A stretch of 64,000 bases of DNA from JBKQVT01 sp963727245 (GCA_963727245.1 CAVSFO010000005.1:682001-746000); one strand, 5' to 3'. Counted from the stretch's first letter, positions 19,462 through 27,964 are shown. Notes: generated by a model not told the origin, from the sequence alone. Translations and numbers: made by a program.

Positions 19462-19992
19462 ATGCCCGGTCCATCGCAGATCATCCTCGGCGAATTTCCC
19501 GCGACGCTGGACGAGCGTTATCGGCTGTCGATTCCCGGCGGGCTGGCCGAGTTGATCGGTCTGCGGTGCATTCTCGCCAAGGAGCGGGCCGGCTGTTTGA
19601 GCCTGTGGAGTGCCGAGGCTTGGCAGACGAAACTCGACAGCCGCATCAAGCTGATCGAACAGAAGATTCTGGCCGACGCTATCGGCGAGGACCGCATCGC
19701 CCGGGTGCAGTTGCTGGGCCGGCTGCTGTCGACGCGTCACAAGGCGGTGGAGCTCAAGGGGCGGGGGCGGCTGCTGCTGCCCGAGGGCTTCCGCAGGTTC
19801 CTGGGCGTGGATCGCGATCCGCCGGACAACGAAGTCATGGTGATCGGTGCGGCCGTTTGCGTGGAGATTTGGAAGCCGGCCGCCTGGCTGAAGTACCTGC
19901 AAGGGCGGATGCCCAAGTTCCGTCGTCTCTTTCATCAGTTATCGAAGTTGAACCACGTTCTCATGTCCGGTCCGGTGGATTTCCCCGAGTAA
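19462..19992 (+). CDS. mraZ: MraZ-like transcription regulator
   Basis: 176 residues with two AbrB/SpoVT-type MraZ half-domains: LGEFPATLDERYRLSIPGGL near the N-terminus and KAVELKGRGRLLLPEGFRRF in the middle, the latter followed by EVMVIGAAVCVEIWKPAAW. This is the duplicated DXXXR-containing fold of MraZ. In-frame Met codons upstream (about 19354) are possible starts, but they would lie on or before the palindrome; ATG 19462 matches the start of homology. MraZ normally heads the dcw cluster; here the mur genes are about 6.5 kb downstream, separated by unrelated genes. It probably represses its own promoter. Confidence 0.82.
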   Translation: MPGPSQIILGEFPATLDERYRLSIPGGLAELIGLRCILAKERAGCLSLWSAEAWQTKLDSRIKLIEQKILADAIGEDRIARVQLLGRLLSTRHKAVELKGRGRLLLPEGFRRFLGVDRDPPDNEVMVIGAAVCVEIWKPAAWLKYLQGRMPKFRRLFHQLSKLNHVLMSGPVDFPE

Positions 19993-20097
19993 CCCCGGCG
20001 TGTCACCCGATAGGGGATGCAAGTCATCAGGGATGGGTTTTTCCTCGGGCGCACGAAGCGTCCACCCGTTTTCCCCGGACCGGACATGGACGTGTTT

Positions 20098-20134
20098 CTG
20101 AGAGCTTAGAACTTAGGGCTTAGAACTTAGTAAG
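20098..20134. repeat. GCTTAGAACTTAG short repeat
   Basis: Two tandem copies of GAGCTTAGAACTTAGGG-like sequence in the 287-base gap between mraZ and the restriction gene; a related block is at 55899-55960. The same gap has a 14-base inverted repeat (CATGTCCGGTCCGG at about 19962-19975, complement at about 20076-20089) spanning the mraZ stop. Otherwise nothing is recognised in the gap. Confidence 0.5.
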
Positions 20135-20279
20135 CCTTCACAGTTTATCGCGATTTCACGGCCGATTCTTGCCGCTGTCTTGGGCGAGAGCCGGGTCAAC
20201 GTATTCGACTTGCTTCCCATCTTCCACGCCGGTACACTGTCGCCAGTTTGGCGTGACGGACCACCCAAAAGGCGAAGCG

Positions 20280-20867
20280 ATGGAACACCCATTAGAATCG
20301 CAGTACGGACTATCGGCTTACGAATTGCTGGACGCCCTGAGCAAGCGTTTTCGGGCAAGAGTGACGTTGGAGGGGGCGGTCGCCGAAGTGCAGATGGAGA
20401 AGAAAATCCGGGCACTCGTGGGCAAAGTTATTGAGCGCTACCAAACCCACGACTTGGATGGCCACCCGGACTTCAGCATTTGGCTGCCCAAGGCCAAGAG
20501 GCCCTTGCTTGCCGAGTGCAAAAATGTTCGGGACCAGGAGGAAGCGTACCGGGAGGGCGGCAAGATTGTTGCCTACAAAGCAGAAACGCAGAAAACCCGC
20601 GCCTCCAAGGGAGACCCAACCAGCCGCTTCTACAACGTCGACCAATTTGATATACTGGGCGTTTGTCTAGGTAAGAAGACCGGCGACTGGTCGGACTTCT
20701 TGTTTGCCCGCGTGGCCGACCTTGCCAGACACAAAACGCATAAGGGCAAGCTGGCGGTCTTCCAGCGCGTGCCGTTGCCCGAGTCGGATAGCCTTTTGCC
20801 CTGGTATAATGACCTTGGAGAATTGCTAAGGCAATGCACTTCGACCCGCTCTACCAGACGAAGCTAG
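20280..20867 (+). CDS. Type II restriction endonuclease, PD-(D/E)XK type
   Basis: 195 residues from ATG 20280, preceded by AAAAGGCG. After a helical N-terminus, GHPDFSIWLPKAKRPLLAEC followed by KN gives the PD...(D/E)xK nuclease core: Asp of HPD and Glu-Cys-Lys of AECK. The rest has no close resemblance I know. It overlaps the adjacent methyltransferase start by 34 bases, the usual arrangement of a restriction-modification pair. The frame is intact, unlike many neighbours. Assignment rests on the catalytic motif plus the methyltransferase; recognition sequence unknown. Confidence 0.78.
   Translation: MEHPLESQYGLSAYELLDALSKRFRARVTLEGAVAEVQMEKKIRALVGKVIERYQTHDLDGHPDFSIWLPKAKRPLLAECKNVRDQEEAYREGGKIVAYKAETQKTRASKGDPTSRFYNVDQFDILGVCLGKKTGDWSDFLFARVADLARHKTHKGKLAVFQRVPLPESDSLLPWYNDLGELLRQCTSTRSTRRS
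20802..20810 (+). promoter_or_regulatory. Extended -10 element inside the endonuclease gene
   Basis: TGGTATAAT, an extended -10 consensus, 23 bases before the methyltransferase start and within the last codons of the endonuclease gene. No matching -35. It could give separate expression of the methyltransferase. Confidence 0.4.
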
Positions 20868-21772
20868 GGAAGGCTTACTGCGCGGATAGCCTGGACTTCA
20901 TGCGGGCCATGCCCGGCGAGCGGGCTGACCTGGTTCTCACGTCCCCACCCTACGCGCTCCATTTCAAGAAAGAGTACGGTAACGCGGACCAGAAAGAATA
21001 CGTCAAGTGGTTCCTGCCGTTTGCGGAGCAAATCAAGCGGGTCTTGACCCCGCAGGGCAGTTTCGTCTTGAACGTCGGCGGCAGTTGGACGCCCGGCGCG
21101 CCTATTCGATCGCTCTACCACTTCCGCCTGTTGCTGGCGCTGTGCGATGAATTGGGTTTTGAGTTGTGCCAAGAATTCTTTTGGTTCAATCCCGCCAAGA
21201 TGCCGGCCCCAGCCGAATGGGTCAACGTCCGTCGAATCCGGGTCAAGGATTCTGTCGAGTACATTTTCTGGCTGTCCCCTTCCAAGTTTCCCAGGGCGGA
21301 CAATACCCGCGTCCTTCAGGCCTACAGCAAGGACATGGAGCGATTGATACAGCGGGGCATCAAGCAGGCGAAACGCCCATCCGGCCACAACATCACAACG
21401 AAGTTTTCCCAAGACCGCGGCGGGTCGATCCCCGCCAATGTCATTCAGTGCGGAAACAACGAAAGCAACAGTCACTACATCAGGCAATCGAAGGCGCTAG
21501 GCAAGAAGATCCACCCGGCGCGCTTTCCGGCCGAGCTGCCCCGCTTCTTTATCGAGTTCCTGACCGAACCAGGCGACGTGGTGCTGGACCCGTTTGCCGG
21601 ATCGAACACCACCGGCGCGGTTGCCGAGCAGCTCGGGCGCAAGTGGATTGCAGTCGAGAAGAGCCGAACCTACGCTAAGGATTCGGAGTTGCGTTTCCAG
21701 CGTCGAGAAAAGGGCAACGGCAAAGCCAGGGGGCAACCGTTGCTGTTTGCACTTATGGAAGATTCCCGATGA
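20834..21772 (+). CDS. Site-specific DNA methyltransferase, N4/N6 type (PvuII-like)
   Basis: 312 residues. Catalytic motif IV TSPPYALHF near residue 36 precedes the AdoMet-binding motif I VVLDPFAGSNTTGAVAEQLG near the C-terminus, i.e. beta-class order. SPPY is favoured in N4-cytosine enzymes such as M.PvuII. Motif III-like VLTPQGSFVLNVGG and the segment EFFWFNPAKMPAPAEWVNVR are typical of this family, with a variable region (RGIKQAKRPSGHNITTKFSQ) likely to hold target recognition. It protects host DNA from the overlapping endonuclease. Its stop overlaps the next gene by ATGA, so it is translationally coupled to the ClpP-like gene. Confidence 0.9.
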   Translation: MHFDPLYQTKLGKAYCADSLDFMRAMPGERADLVLTSPPYALHFKKEYGNADQKEYVKWFLPFAEQIKRVLTPQGSFVLNVGGSWTPGAPIRSLYHFRLLLALCDELGFELCQEFFWFNPAKMPAPAEWVNVRRIRVKDSVEYIFWLSPSKFPRADNTRVLQAYSKDMERLIQRGIKQAKRPSGHNITTKFSQDRGGSIPANVIQCGNNESNSHYIRQSKALGKKIHPARFPAELPRFFIEFLTEPGDVVLDPFAGSNTTGAVAEQLGRKWIAVEKSRTYAKDSELRFQRREKGNGKARGQPLLFALMEDSR

Positions 21773-22314
21773 CTAAACGTGAGGATGAGCGCGAGGGACC
21801 CTTGGAAGTCGCCTTGGCCGGCGATCTGACCGACAACGAAAGCGATTGGTCCGAAAAACTGCTCTCCGTCGAGCCCGGCGGCGAGTGCGTGCTCTATTTC
21901 GATTCGCTGGGGGGCTGTCCCTACGGGGCCGTGGCCCTGATGTCGCTGATTCTGCTGCGGGGCCTGAAGGCCACCGGCATCGTCACCGGCGAATGCTCCT
22001 CGGCGGCGCTGTGGCCGTTCGCGGCCTGCCATCGCCGGCTGGTCACGCCGCTGAGCATCCTCTTGTTTCATCGCATGAAGTGGCAGAGCGAGGAGAATGT
22101 CGGGCTGCCGGAGGCGGCGGAATGGGCCCGGCACTTCGGCCAACTGGAAAGCGACATGGATCGCCTGCTGGCCGATCTGCTGGGCGTCGCGCCGGAGAAA
22201 ATCGACGGCTGGATCCAGACGGGCCGCTACGTCACCGGCCGCGAGCTGGCCGAGGCCGGCCTGGCCGAACTGATCGAACTGAAACCGCTGGACCTGCTGC
22301 TGAAGCGGCGATGA
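21769..22314 (+). CDS. ClpP-like serine peptidase family protein
   Basis: 181 residues of the ClpP/crotonase fold: VLYFDSLGGCPYGAVALMSL, GIVTGECSSAALWPFAACHR (Ser at the nucleophile position, usually ASSAA/SMAA) and TPLSILLFHRMKW with His at the catalytic position. The C-terminal part (VTGRELAEAGLAELIEL) matches the ClpP pattern of a helix after the active-site Asp. It is shorter and more diverged than true ClpP and no ClpX is nearby. It starts inside the methyltransferase stop and ends on the apbE start (both ATGA overlaps), making a coupled set. Confidence 0.72.
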   Translation: MTKREDEREGPLEVALAGDLTDNESDWSEKLLSVEPGGECVLYFDSLGGCPYGAVALMSLILLRGLKATGIVTGECSSAALWPFAACHRRLVTPLSILLFHRMKWQSEENVGLPEAAEWARHFGQLESDMDRLLADLLGVAPEKIDGWIQTGRYVTGRELAEAGLAELIELKPLDLLLKRR

Positions 22315-23288
22315 CAGGCAACACCGAGTCGTACCTGGTGCGGGTATCGCGGCCCGCCATGGCCTGCGAGTTCGAGATCTGCCTCCGCGCGGGCCAATAT
22401 CCCCACGGCACCGAAACCGCCCTGGATGCCCTCAACCTGGTCGAACAGTTGGAAGGCCAGTTGTCGGTCTTTCGCGGCGACAGCGAGTTGGCGCGGATCA
22501 ACGCCACGGCGGCCCAGCGGCCGGTGGAAGTCGAGCCGCGGCTGTTCGCCCTGCTGGAACTCGCGCTGCGGCTGTGCGACGAGACCGGCGGGGCCTATGA
22601 CATTACGGCCGGATCGCTCTGGGAGGTCTGGGGCTTCGCCCGCCGCGCCGGCGCCATCCCCGAACCCGATCGACTGGCTGAAGCCCGCAAGCACGTGGGC
22701 GGCCATCTCCTCGAGCTCGACGCCCGGCAGCGGACGATCCGCTTTCGCCAAGCGGGCGTGCAATTGAACCTGGGCAGCATCGGCAAGGGTTTCGCCGTGG
22801 ATCGCTGCGGCGAAAAACTCCTCCAGGCCGGCATCGCCGATTTTCTCGTCCAGGCGGGCAACAGCAGCGTCTTGGCCCACGGCGCGGCCACGCCGCCGCC
22901 GGCCGGCGCCGCCGGGGGCCAGACCGGGCATTGGACGGTGGGCCTTCGCAACCCCCTCCATCTCGACCGGCGGCTGCGCGAGTTGCGGCTGAGCAACCGG
23001 GCCTTGGGCACCTCGGGGACCCAGTTTCAATCCTTCCGCCATCAAGGCCGCCGCTATGGCCATATCCTCGATCCCCGCAGCGGTTGGCCGGCGCAGGGCG
23101 TGTTGTCGGCCACGGCGCTGGCCCCCAGTGCAGCCCTGTCCGACGCCCTCTCGACCGCCTTCTACGTCCTCGGCCCGGAGGCCGCCTTGGGCTATTGCCG
23201 GCAGCATCCGGGCATTGCGGCCGCCATCATCTGTCCAGCCGCCGGCGGCGATGGGCTGAAAATCCACGCCGCCGGCCTGGACGAATAG
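22311..23288 (+). CDS. apbE: ApbE family FAD:protein FMN transferase
   Basis: 325 residues. Family landmarks: MACEFEICLRAG, FRGDSELARINATAAQRPVE, TGGAYDITAGSLWEVWGFAR, the flavin-binding LNLGSIGKGFAVDRCGEKL, IADFLVQAGNSSVLAHG, YGHILDPRSGWP (usually HIIDPRTG), and APSAALSDALSTAFYVLGPE (Mg-binding ADALST region). ApbE covalently attaches FMN to Thr of Rnf/Nqr and related proteins. There is no obvious lipoprotein or Sec signal, unlike many homologues, so its compartment is unclear. Translationally coupled to the ClpP-like gene. Confidence 0.9.
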   Translation: MTGNTESYLVRVSRPAMACEFEICLRAGQYPHGTETALDALNLVEQLEGQLSVFRGDSELARINATAAQRPVEVEPRLFALLELALRLCDETGGAYDITAGSLWEVWGFARRAGAIPEPDRLAEARKHVGGHLLELDARQRTIRFRQAGVQLNLGSIGKGFAVDRCGEKLLQAGIADFLVQAGNSSVLAHGAATPPPAGAAGGQTGHWTVGLRNPLHLDRRLRELRLSNRALGTSGTQFQSFRHQGRRYGHILDPRSGWPAQGVLSATALAPSAALSDALSTAFYVLGPEAALGYCRQHPGIAAAIICPAAGGDGLKIHAAGLDE

Positions 23289-23418
23289 GCCTCTGTTGCG
23301 GGCAGTCGGAAATGTGTAGGGTGGGTCGAGCGCAGCGAGCCCCACCATCAGTTTTCGGCGGATTTTGGTGGGGCTCGCTGCGCTCGACCCACCCTACAGA
23401 CGCCTCCGCAACAGAAAC
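23289..23418. repeat. Long inverted repeat, GTAGGGTGGGTCGAG family
   Basis: Arms TGTAGGGTGGGTCGAGCGCA... (from 23315) and the complement ending ...CGACCCACCCTACA at 23398, about 35 paired bases with a loop containing TTTTCGGCGGATTTT. An outer pairing CTCTGTTGCGG/CCGCAACAGA extends it. It follows apbE directly. Confidence 0.85.
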
Positions 23419-23520
23419 GAGTAAGGGCGCAGGGGGGTGAGTGGCCAAGCCGCCACGCTTCAATTACAATGAAGTGTCATCGGTCCGACCCAGCCGGCCC
23501 ACCGCCACAGGAGGAAAACC

Positions 23521-24576
23521 ATGATCCCACGCTCCCTTCTCGGGCTCGTCGCAGGCTTGGGCCTGCTCTGGACGGTCCCCGCCGCGGCGCAGGTGAGGAT
23601 ATTTCGTAATCCCAATCGAAATGTCTCGGCGTACTTCCGACAGGCCTTTTACAACATTGTGCCGACGAACATCGCCGCCGGTCGCGTCGTCCCCACCAAC
23701 GCCTGGCCGTTCCAGTACGGAACCCAAAACTGGCCCATCGGCGGGTCGAACGAACAACTCCGCTTCCAAAACAGTGGCAGCAGCGGATCGATCCATTACG
23801 AGCGGACCATATCGCAGGAGCAATTTTCGGTCGATTTCTCTTCCGATGGCCGCTTCGTCGTCCGTCGCAGCACCCCGGGCAAGGCTGACAAGCCTTCGGT
23901 CGAACTGGCCCAAAACCCCGGCCAGTCCATCACCCTGAGCGTGGGCGTGGAGGGCAAGCGGCCGACCGTCTATCGAGGGTCCACCCTGTGGGGACTGCTG
24001 TTGATTCAGCCCGAGGCGTGCCAAAAAGAACTCCTGCCGCTGCTGGAACCCTTCCCCTTTTATGCCCAAATGAACCAGACCGCCACCGCCCTGGAAGGGG
24101 AGGTGTTGAAGCTGGCGGCCGCCGGCAAGATCCCCGACCGGCAGAGTTGGGACAAGCTGGTCCGGCAGTTGGGCGATGACGATTTTTGCAAGCGCGAGGC
24201 GGCCGATCGCCTGCTGCGGGCGGCTGGCCCCGGGATCGTCAACTTCCTCCAACAACTCGATTACGCCGGGCTCGATGCCGAACAACAGTTCCGCGTGCGA
24301 CGCATCGTCGAGTCGTTCCACGGCCAGACGGTCGCGGACACGCCCGAGCAGGCGGCGGCCCAGGTGGTCGGCGACCCGCTGGTCTGGCTCGCCTTGTTGG
24401 GCCGGCCCCAAGAAGCGACCCGCCGCGCCGCCGCCAAGCAGCTTGCCGCCCTCATGGGCGAGCCGATCGGCGTCGATCCCGGCGCCGATCCGGCCACGCA
24501 AAAGGACCAGCGGGAGAAGTTGCGGGCGAAGCTCGGGCCGGCCAAGACCGAGACGAAGCCCCCAGCCAAGTCGTAA
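23521..24576 (+). CDS. Secreted protein with HEAT-like C-terminal half, unknown function
   Basis: Intact 351 residues preceded by AGGAGG-like AGGAGGA. Signal peptide MIPRSLLGLVAGLGLLWTVP ending AAA-Q. A beta-rich region (residues about 30-150, FRNPNRNVSAYFRQAFYNIV, SIHYERTISQEQFSVDFSSD) is followed by helices with ADRLLRAAGPGIVNFLQQ and EATRRAAAKQLAALMGEP, which look like HEAT/armadillo-type repeats, ending in a Lys-rich tail. Monocistronic, between two palindromic repeats. No enzyme motif. Confidence 0.75.
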   Translation: MIPRSLLGLVAGLGLLWTVPAAAQVRIFRNPNRNVSAYFRQAFYNIVPTNIAAGRVVPTNAWPFQYGTQNWPIGGSNEQLRFQNSGSSGSIHYERTISQEQFSVDFSSDGRFVVRRSTPGKADKPSVELAQNPGQSITLSVGVEGKRPTVYRGSTLWGLLLIQPEACQKELLPLLEPFPFYAQMNQTATALEGEVLKLAAAGKIPDRQSWDKLVRQLGDDDFCKREAADRLLRAAGPGIVNFLQQLDYAGLDAEQQFRVRRIVESFHGQTVADTPEQAAAQVVGDPLVWLALLGRPQEATRRAAAKQLAALMGEPIGVDPGADPATQKDQREKLRAKLGPAKTETKPPAKS

Positions 24577-24597
24577 GCGGACTTTTGCAAGGTCTAC

Positions 24598-24714
24598 GGG
24601 TGGCCCCGATAGCTCTGCTATCGGGGCGGCGCAGCCGCAAGAGGGGCTTCCACGCACGACGGGAACCTCTTGTGCCTGCGGCACCCCGATAGCGAAGCTA
24701 TCGGGGCCACCCCT
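24598..24714. repeat. Cruciform repeat, CCCCGATAGC family
   Basis: Outer arms GGGTGGCCCCGATAGC and GCTATCGGGGCCACCC, each arm carrying an inner hairpin CCCCGATAG/CTATCGGGG, and an inner pairing CCGCAAGAGG/CCTCTTGTGCC. Copies at 31984-32098 and 63510-63624 keep the arms while the apex differs. It separates convergent genes. Confidence 0.85.
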
Positions 24715-24721
24715 TGAGCGG

Positions 24722-25521
24722 CTAAACGACCCGCTCCAGGTGCCAATAGAGGTCTTCCAACTGCAGCGGCTTCGAGAGCACCGCGACGGCGCCTGCCGAC
24801 CGGGCACGGTCAACATCCTCGATGCGGGGAAAATCCAATAGCGCCACCAACGGCGCCGGGGCCATCGCGGCCGCCAACCGCCGCATCTGCTCGAATTCTT
24901 CGCCCCGGCACTCGGCCCCGTCGAAGAGCACCGCCGCCGCACCGCCGACCCGCAGCGGATGCGGCGGCCGCAGCCAGGCCGTCGCATAACCGCATTGCCG
25001 GCAGGCGATAGCCAGCCAATCGGCCATGGCCCCGCTGGGGCTGGAAATGGCGATCAGGCCCGCGCGGGCCGGCAGCGGACGCACGGAATCGGCCAACAGG
25101 CGCTCCTCCTCGGTTGCAGTGACCGGGAGCGCCCAGCCGGAGCGCCGCCCCAGGGCCAGCCGCCGCAACTCCCGATCGGCGCGGGCCGGCCACTGATGCC
25201 AATAGGTCCGCACGGCCGCGGGCCAGGGCTTGCCGCTTCGCACCTCCCCCTCGCACCAACTTCCCAGCAGGGCCACGACTCGGGCCAGCGGGGCCAATTG
25301 CCGCAGCCGCTCGATGCCGGCGTGGGAAAACTCGCCCGGCCGCGCCTGGGCCACCACGATCACGTCGACGGCGGCCTCCTCGCCCGCCAGCACGGCCGCC
25401 GCGGCCTCGATGCCGGCAGCCCGCCGGACGCGCCCAGCGCCGCCAACTCGTCGCGGGCCTGGCGAAACTCGCGGCGGTCCGCATCGCCGATGAGCAAAAT
25501 GGACAGGCGCGCCTCGGTCAC
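24722..25521 (-). CDS. Receiver-like (CheY-fold) protein, unknown role
   Basis: Start GTG at 25519-25521 overlaps the stop of the upstream HTH-PtsN gene as GTGA. The N-terminus reads LSILLIGDADRREFRQARDE, a receiver-like beta-1/alpha-1 with Gly-Asp-Ala-Asp; a one-base shift near 25430 then moves into the long frame. The C-terminal domain (PLVALLDFPRIEDVDRARSA, then VAVLSKPLQLEDLYWHLERV) has the Asp and Ser-Lys-Pro of a second receiver domain. The middle (HQWPARADRELRRLALGRRS) is unusual. Tandem degenerate receivers linked to a PTS-like regulator suggest signalling, but this is inference. Confidence 0.6.
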
Positions 25522-26228
25522 GGCAATTTCTCTTCGGTTTCGACAATCAGTTGCCGGGCGGCCGGGGCGTCGGCCGCTTGGTGCAGGGCATTGAGGAAGC
25601 CGGAGCAGGTGAGGATGCGACTCAGCCGTGCCAGCACCTGGAGGTGGCCGCGGTCCTCCATCGAGCAGATGAGGAAGAAGATGTCGGTCAGGGGCGCGTC
25701 GGCGCCGAAGGGGATGCCGGTCGTGGTCACCCCCAGCGACAGGAAGGGCTGGCTGAGGATCTTGGCCATCGGCCGCCGGGGGTGCAGCAGGGCCACGCCG
25801 TTCTCCAACGCCGTGGAGTGCATTTCTTCACGGGCGCGGACGGCGTCGGCCATCGCCCGCGAATCCCACAGCCAGCCGGTGGCGGCGGCCAGCTCGACCA
25901 TCGAGTCGATCACGGAGTTCCGCGTCCGCGCGTGCAGGGGAATGGCAATCGCTTCCAGGGGGAGCAGGTCGGCGATGGAGACCTCTTCCTCGGGCGGTCC
26001 GGCGGGGGCCGATCGCTGCAAAACGTCCTCCACTTCGACCAGTTCCCCCTCGTCGGACAGTCCGATCCGCGTTTCCAGCCAATGATGGATATCGGCCCGG
26101 GAAAACCGCCACTGGCCGGCGACCTTGCGGCCCGGCAGCTTGCCGCGATCGGCCAGCCTGGCCACCTGCTGTGGGGCCAGGTGGAGGTATCGGGCCAGGG
26201 TGTGGAGGTCGAAGTCGTTGGCGGACAT
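25518..26228 (-). CDS. HTH domain fused to PTS EIIA (PtsN-like) domain
   Basis: 236 residues from ATG 26228 (a GTG at 26285 would add 19). Residues 1-60 are a MerR/excisionase-like helix-turn-helix (TLARYLHLAPQQVARLADRG, then KVAGQWRFSRADIHHWLET). From about residue 95 on is a PTS EIIA type-2 domain (LPLEAIAIPLHARTRNSVID, MVELAAATGWLW) with the phospho-accepting His in ENGVALLHPRRP and a C-terminal segment (FFLICSMEDRGHLQVLARLS). The fusion would let phosphorylation of the EIIA domain affect DNA binding. It overlaps the receiver-like gene by four bases and is divergent from murE. Confidence 0.82.
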   Translation of the reverse strand: MSANDFDLHTLARYLHLAPQQVARLADRGKLPGRKVAGQWRFSRADIHHWLETRIGLSDEGELVEVEDVLQRSAPAGPPEEEVSIADLLPLEAIAIPLHARTRNSVIDSMVELAAATGWLWDSRAMADAVRAREEMHSTALENGVALLHPRRPMAKILSQPFLSLGVTTTGIPFGADAPLTDIFFLICSMEDRGHLQVLARLSRILTCSGFLNALHQAADAPAARQLIVETEEKLP

Positions 26229-26402
26229 GGCATTATGTTCGCGGATCGGCCGGAGTTTTTCAAGACCGAAGGCGATAAATTCCACCTTGACAGGGCGGCC
26301 GAAATTCGGACAATCCGCCCTGGCTGAACCGGCCCAGGCCCGCCGATTCCGTTGTCACCCCGGGCTGGCCGACCTTTTCACTTCAGCAACATCTCTTCCG
26401 GC

Positions 26403-27912
26403 ATGGAGGCCGTCGGCGTGCAAGTCTGTTCTCGTCCCTCGTCGCGGGTGAGTCTGCGCAGATTGCTGCCGCAGGCCCAGTGGCTTGGCTCCGACGACGT
26501 GGGCGTGGAGGCCTGCGTGTGCGACTCGCGGCAGGCCGGGCCCGGCGTTCTTTTCGTCGCCCTGCCGGGGACCCATTGCGACGGGCACGACTTCATCGCC
26601 GAGGCGGTCGCCCGCGGCGCCGGCGCCATCCTCTCGCAGCGGCCGGTCCCGGAGTTCGGCCTGCCCAACTGCGTGGTGGCCAATGCCCGGGACGCCTATG
26701 GCCGCATCTGCCAGGCCCTGGCCGGCAATCCCAGCCATCGCTTGAAGCTTATTGGCATCACCGGCACCAACGGCAAGACCACCACCAGTTGCCTGCTGGC
26801 CAGCATCCTGGCCACGGCGGGGCATCCGGTGGGGTTGCTGGGGACGCTGGGGTATTTCGACGGCGAGACCTGCGAACCGGCGCCGTTGACCACGCCGGCG
26901 CCCGCCCCGTTGGCAGCCTGGCTGGCCCGCATGGTCGCCAACGGCTGCACCCATGCGGTGATGGAAGTCTCCAGTCATGCGCTGAGCCAGTCGCGCGTGG
27001 CCGGCGTCAGCTTCGATGCCGCCTGCGTGACCAACGTCAGCCGCGATCACCTCGATTTCCATGCCAGCATTCAGGACTACCGGCTCACGAAGTCGAAGCT
27101 CTTCGAGCACCTCGCGCCCGACGGTTTCGCGGTCCTCAACGCCGACGACCCGATTGCCGCCGGCTACCTCCGCCGCTTCGACGGTCCGGCCTTGACCGTC
27201 GGCATCCGCACGGCCGCGGAAATCACCGCCGATCCGGTCGAAGAATTCCTCAGCGAACAGACGTTCCTGCTCACCGCCGGCGCCGAGACGATCCCGGTGC
27301 GGACGCGCATGATCGGCCGGCACCACGTGTACAACTGCTTGACGGCGGCGGCCGTGGGCCTGGCCTACGGCATCGACCTGCCCACGGTGGTCCGCGGACT
27401 GGAGGCCGTCGAGTCCGTGCGCGGACGCCTGCAACGGATCGAGTGCGGCCAGCCGTTTGGGGTCTTCGTCGATTTCGCCCATACGCCCGACGCCTTGTCC
27501 GCCTGCCTGAAATCGTTGCGCCAAGCCACGGCCGGCCGGGTGCTCTGCCTGTTCGGCGCCGGCGGCGATCGCGACCGCGAGAAGCGGCCGCTGATGGGTC
27601 GGGCAGTCGAGCTGGGCACCGACCTGGCGGTGGTCACCAGCGACAATCCTCGCAGCGAAGACCCGCGGGCGATCGCCGACGGAAATTTTGCAAGGCTTCG
27701 ACAACCCGGCGGCGGCTCGGGTGATCCTCGATCGCGTCGAGGCCATCCGTTGGGTGCTGCAAAGCGCCAGGCCGGGCGATTGCGTGCTCCTGGCCGGCAA
27801 AGGACACGAAACCAGTCAGATCATCGGCCAGCAGCGGATCCCCCTGGACGACGCCGACGTGGCGCGCCGCTGGCTCTATGAAGAAGCCCCGCGGGAATAC
27901 CCAAATACCTAA
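26403..27912 (+). CDS. murE: UDP-MurNAc-L-Ala-D-Glu:meso-DAP ligase MurE (one frameshift)
   Basis: Mur ligase: N-terminal substrate domain with DSRQAGPGVLFVALPG, ATP-binding GITGTNGKTTTSCLLASILA, EVSSHALSQSRVAGVSFD, NVSRDHLDFHASIQDYRLTK (carbamylated-Lys region), GRHHVYNCLTAAAVG, and C-terminal FGAGGDRDREKRPLMG. The motif DNPRSEDP contains DNPR, the signature of meso-diaminopimelate-specific MurE. One extra base near 27680 shifts the frame just before LQGFDNPAAARVILDRVEA; the remainder is intact (CVLLAGKGHETSQII). It adds the third stem-peptide residue and starts the murE-murF-mraY-murG cluster. Confidence 0.95.
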
Positions 27913-27964
27913 CCGTTAAACATCGTTATCCCCGGGCTCACGCCTGGGGCTCATAGCCGAATTC

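Noticed and set aside
20280..21772. Mobile element or prophage around the R-M system
   Set aside because: No integrase, transposase, terminal inverted repeats or target duplication seen; only the gene overlaps are visible.
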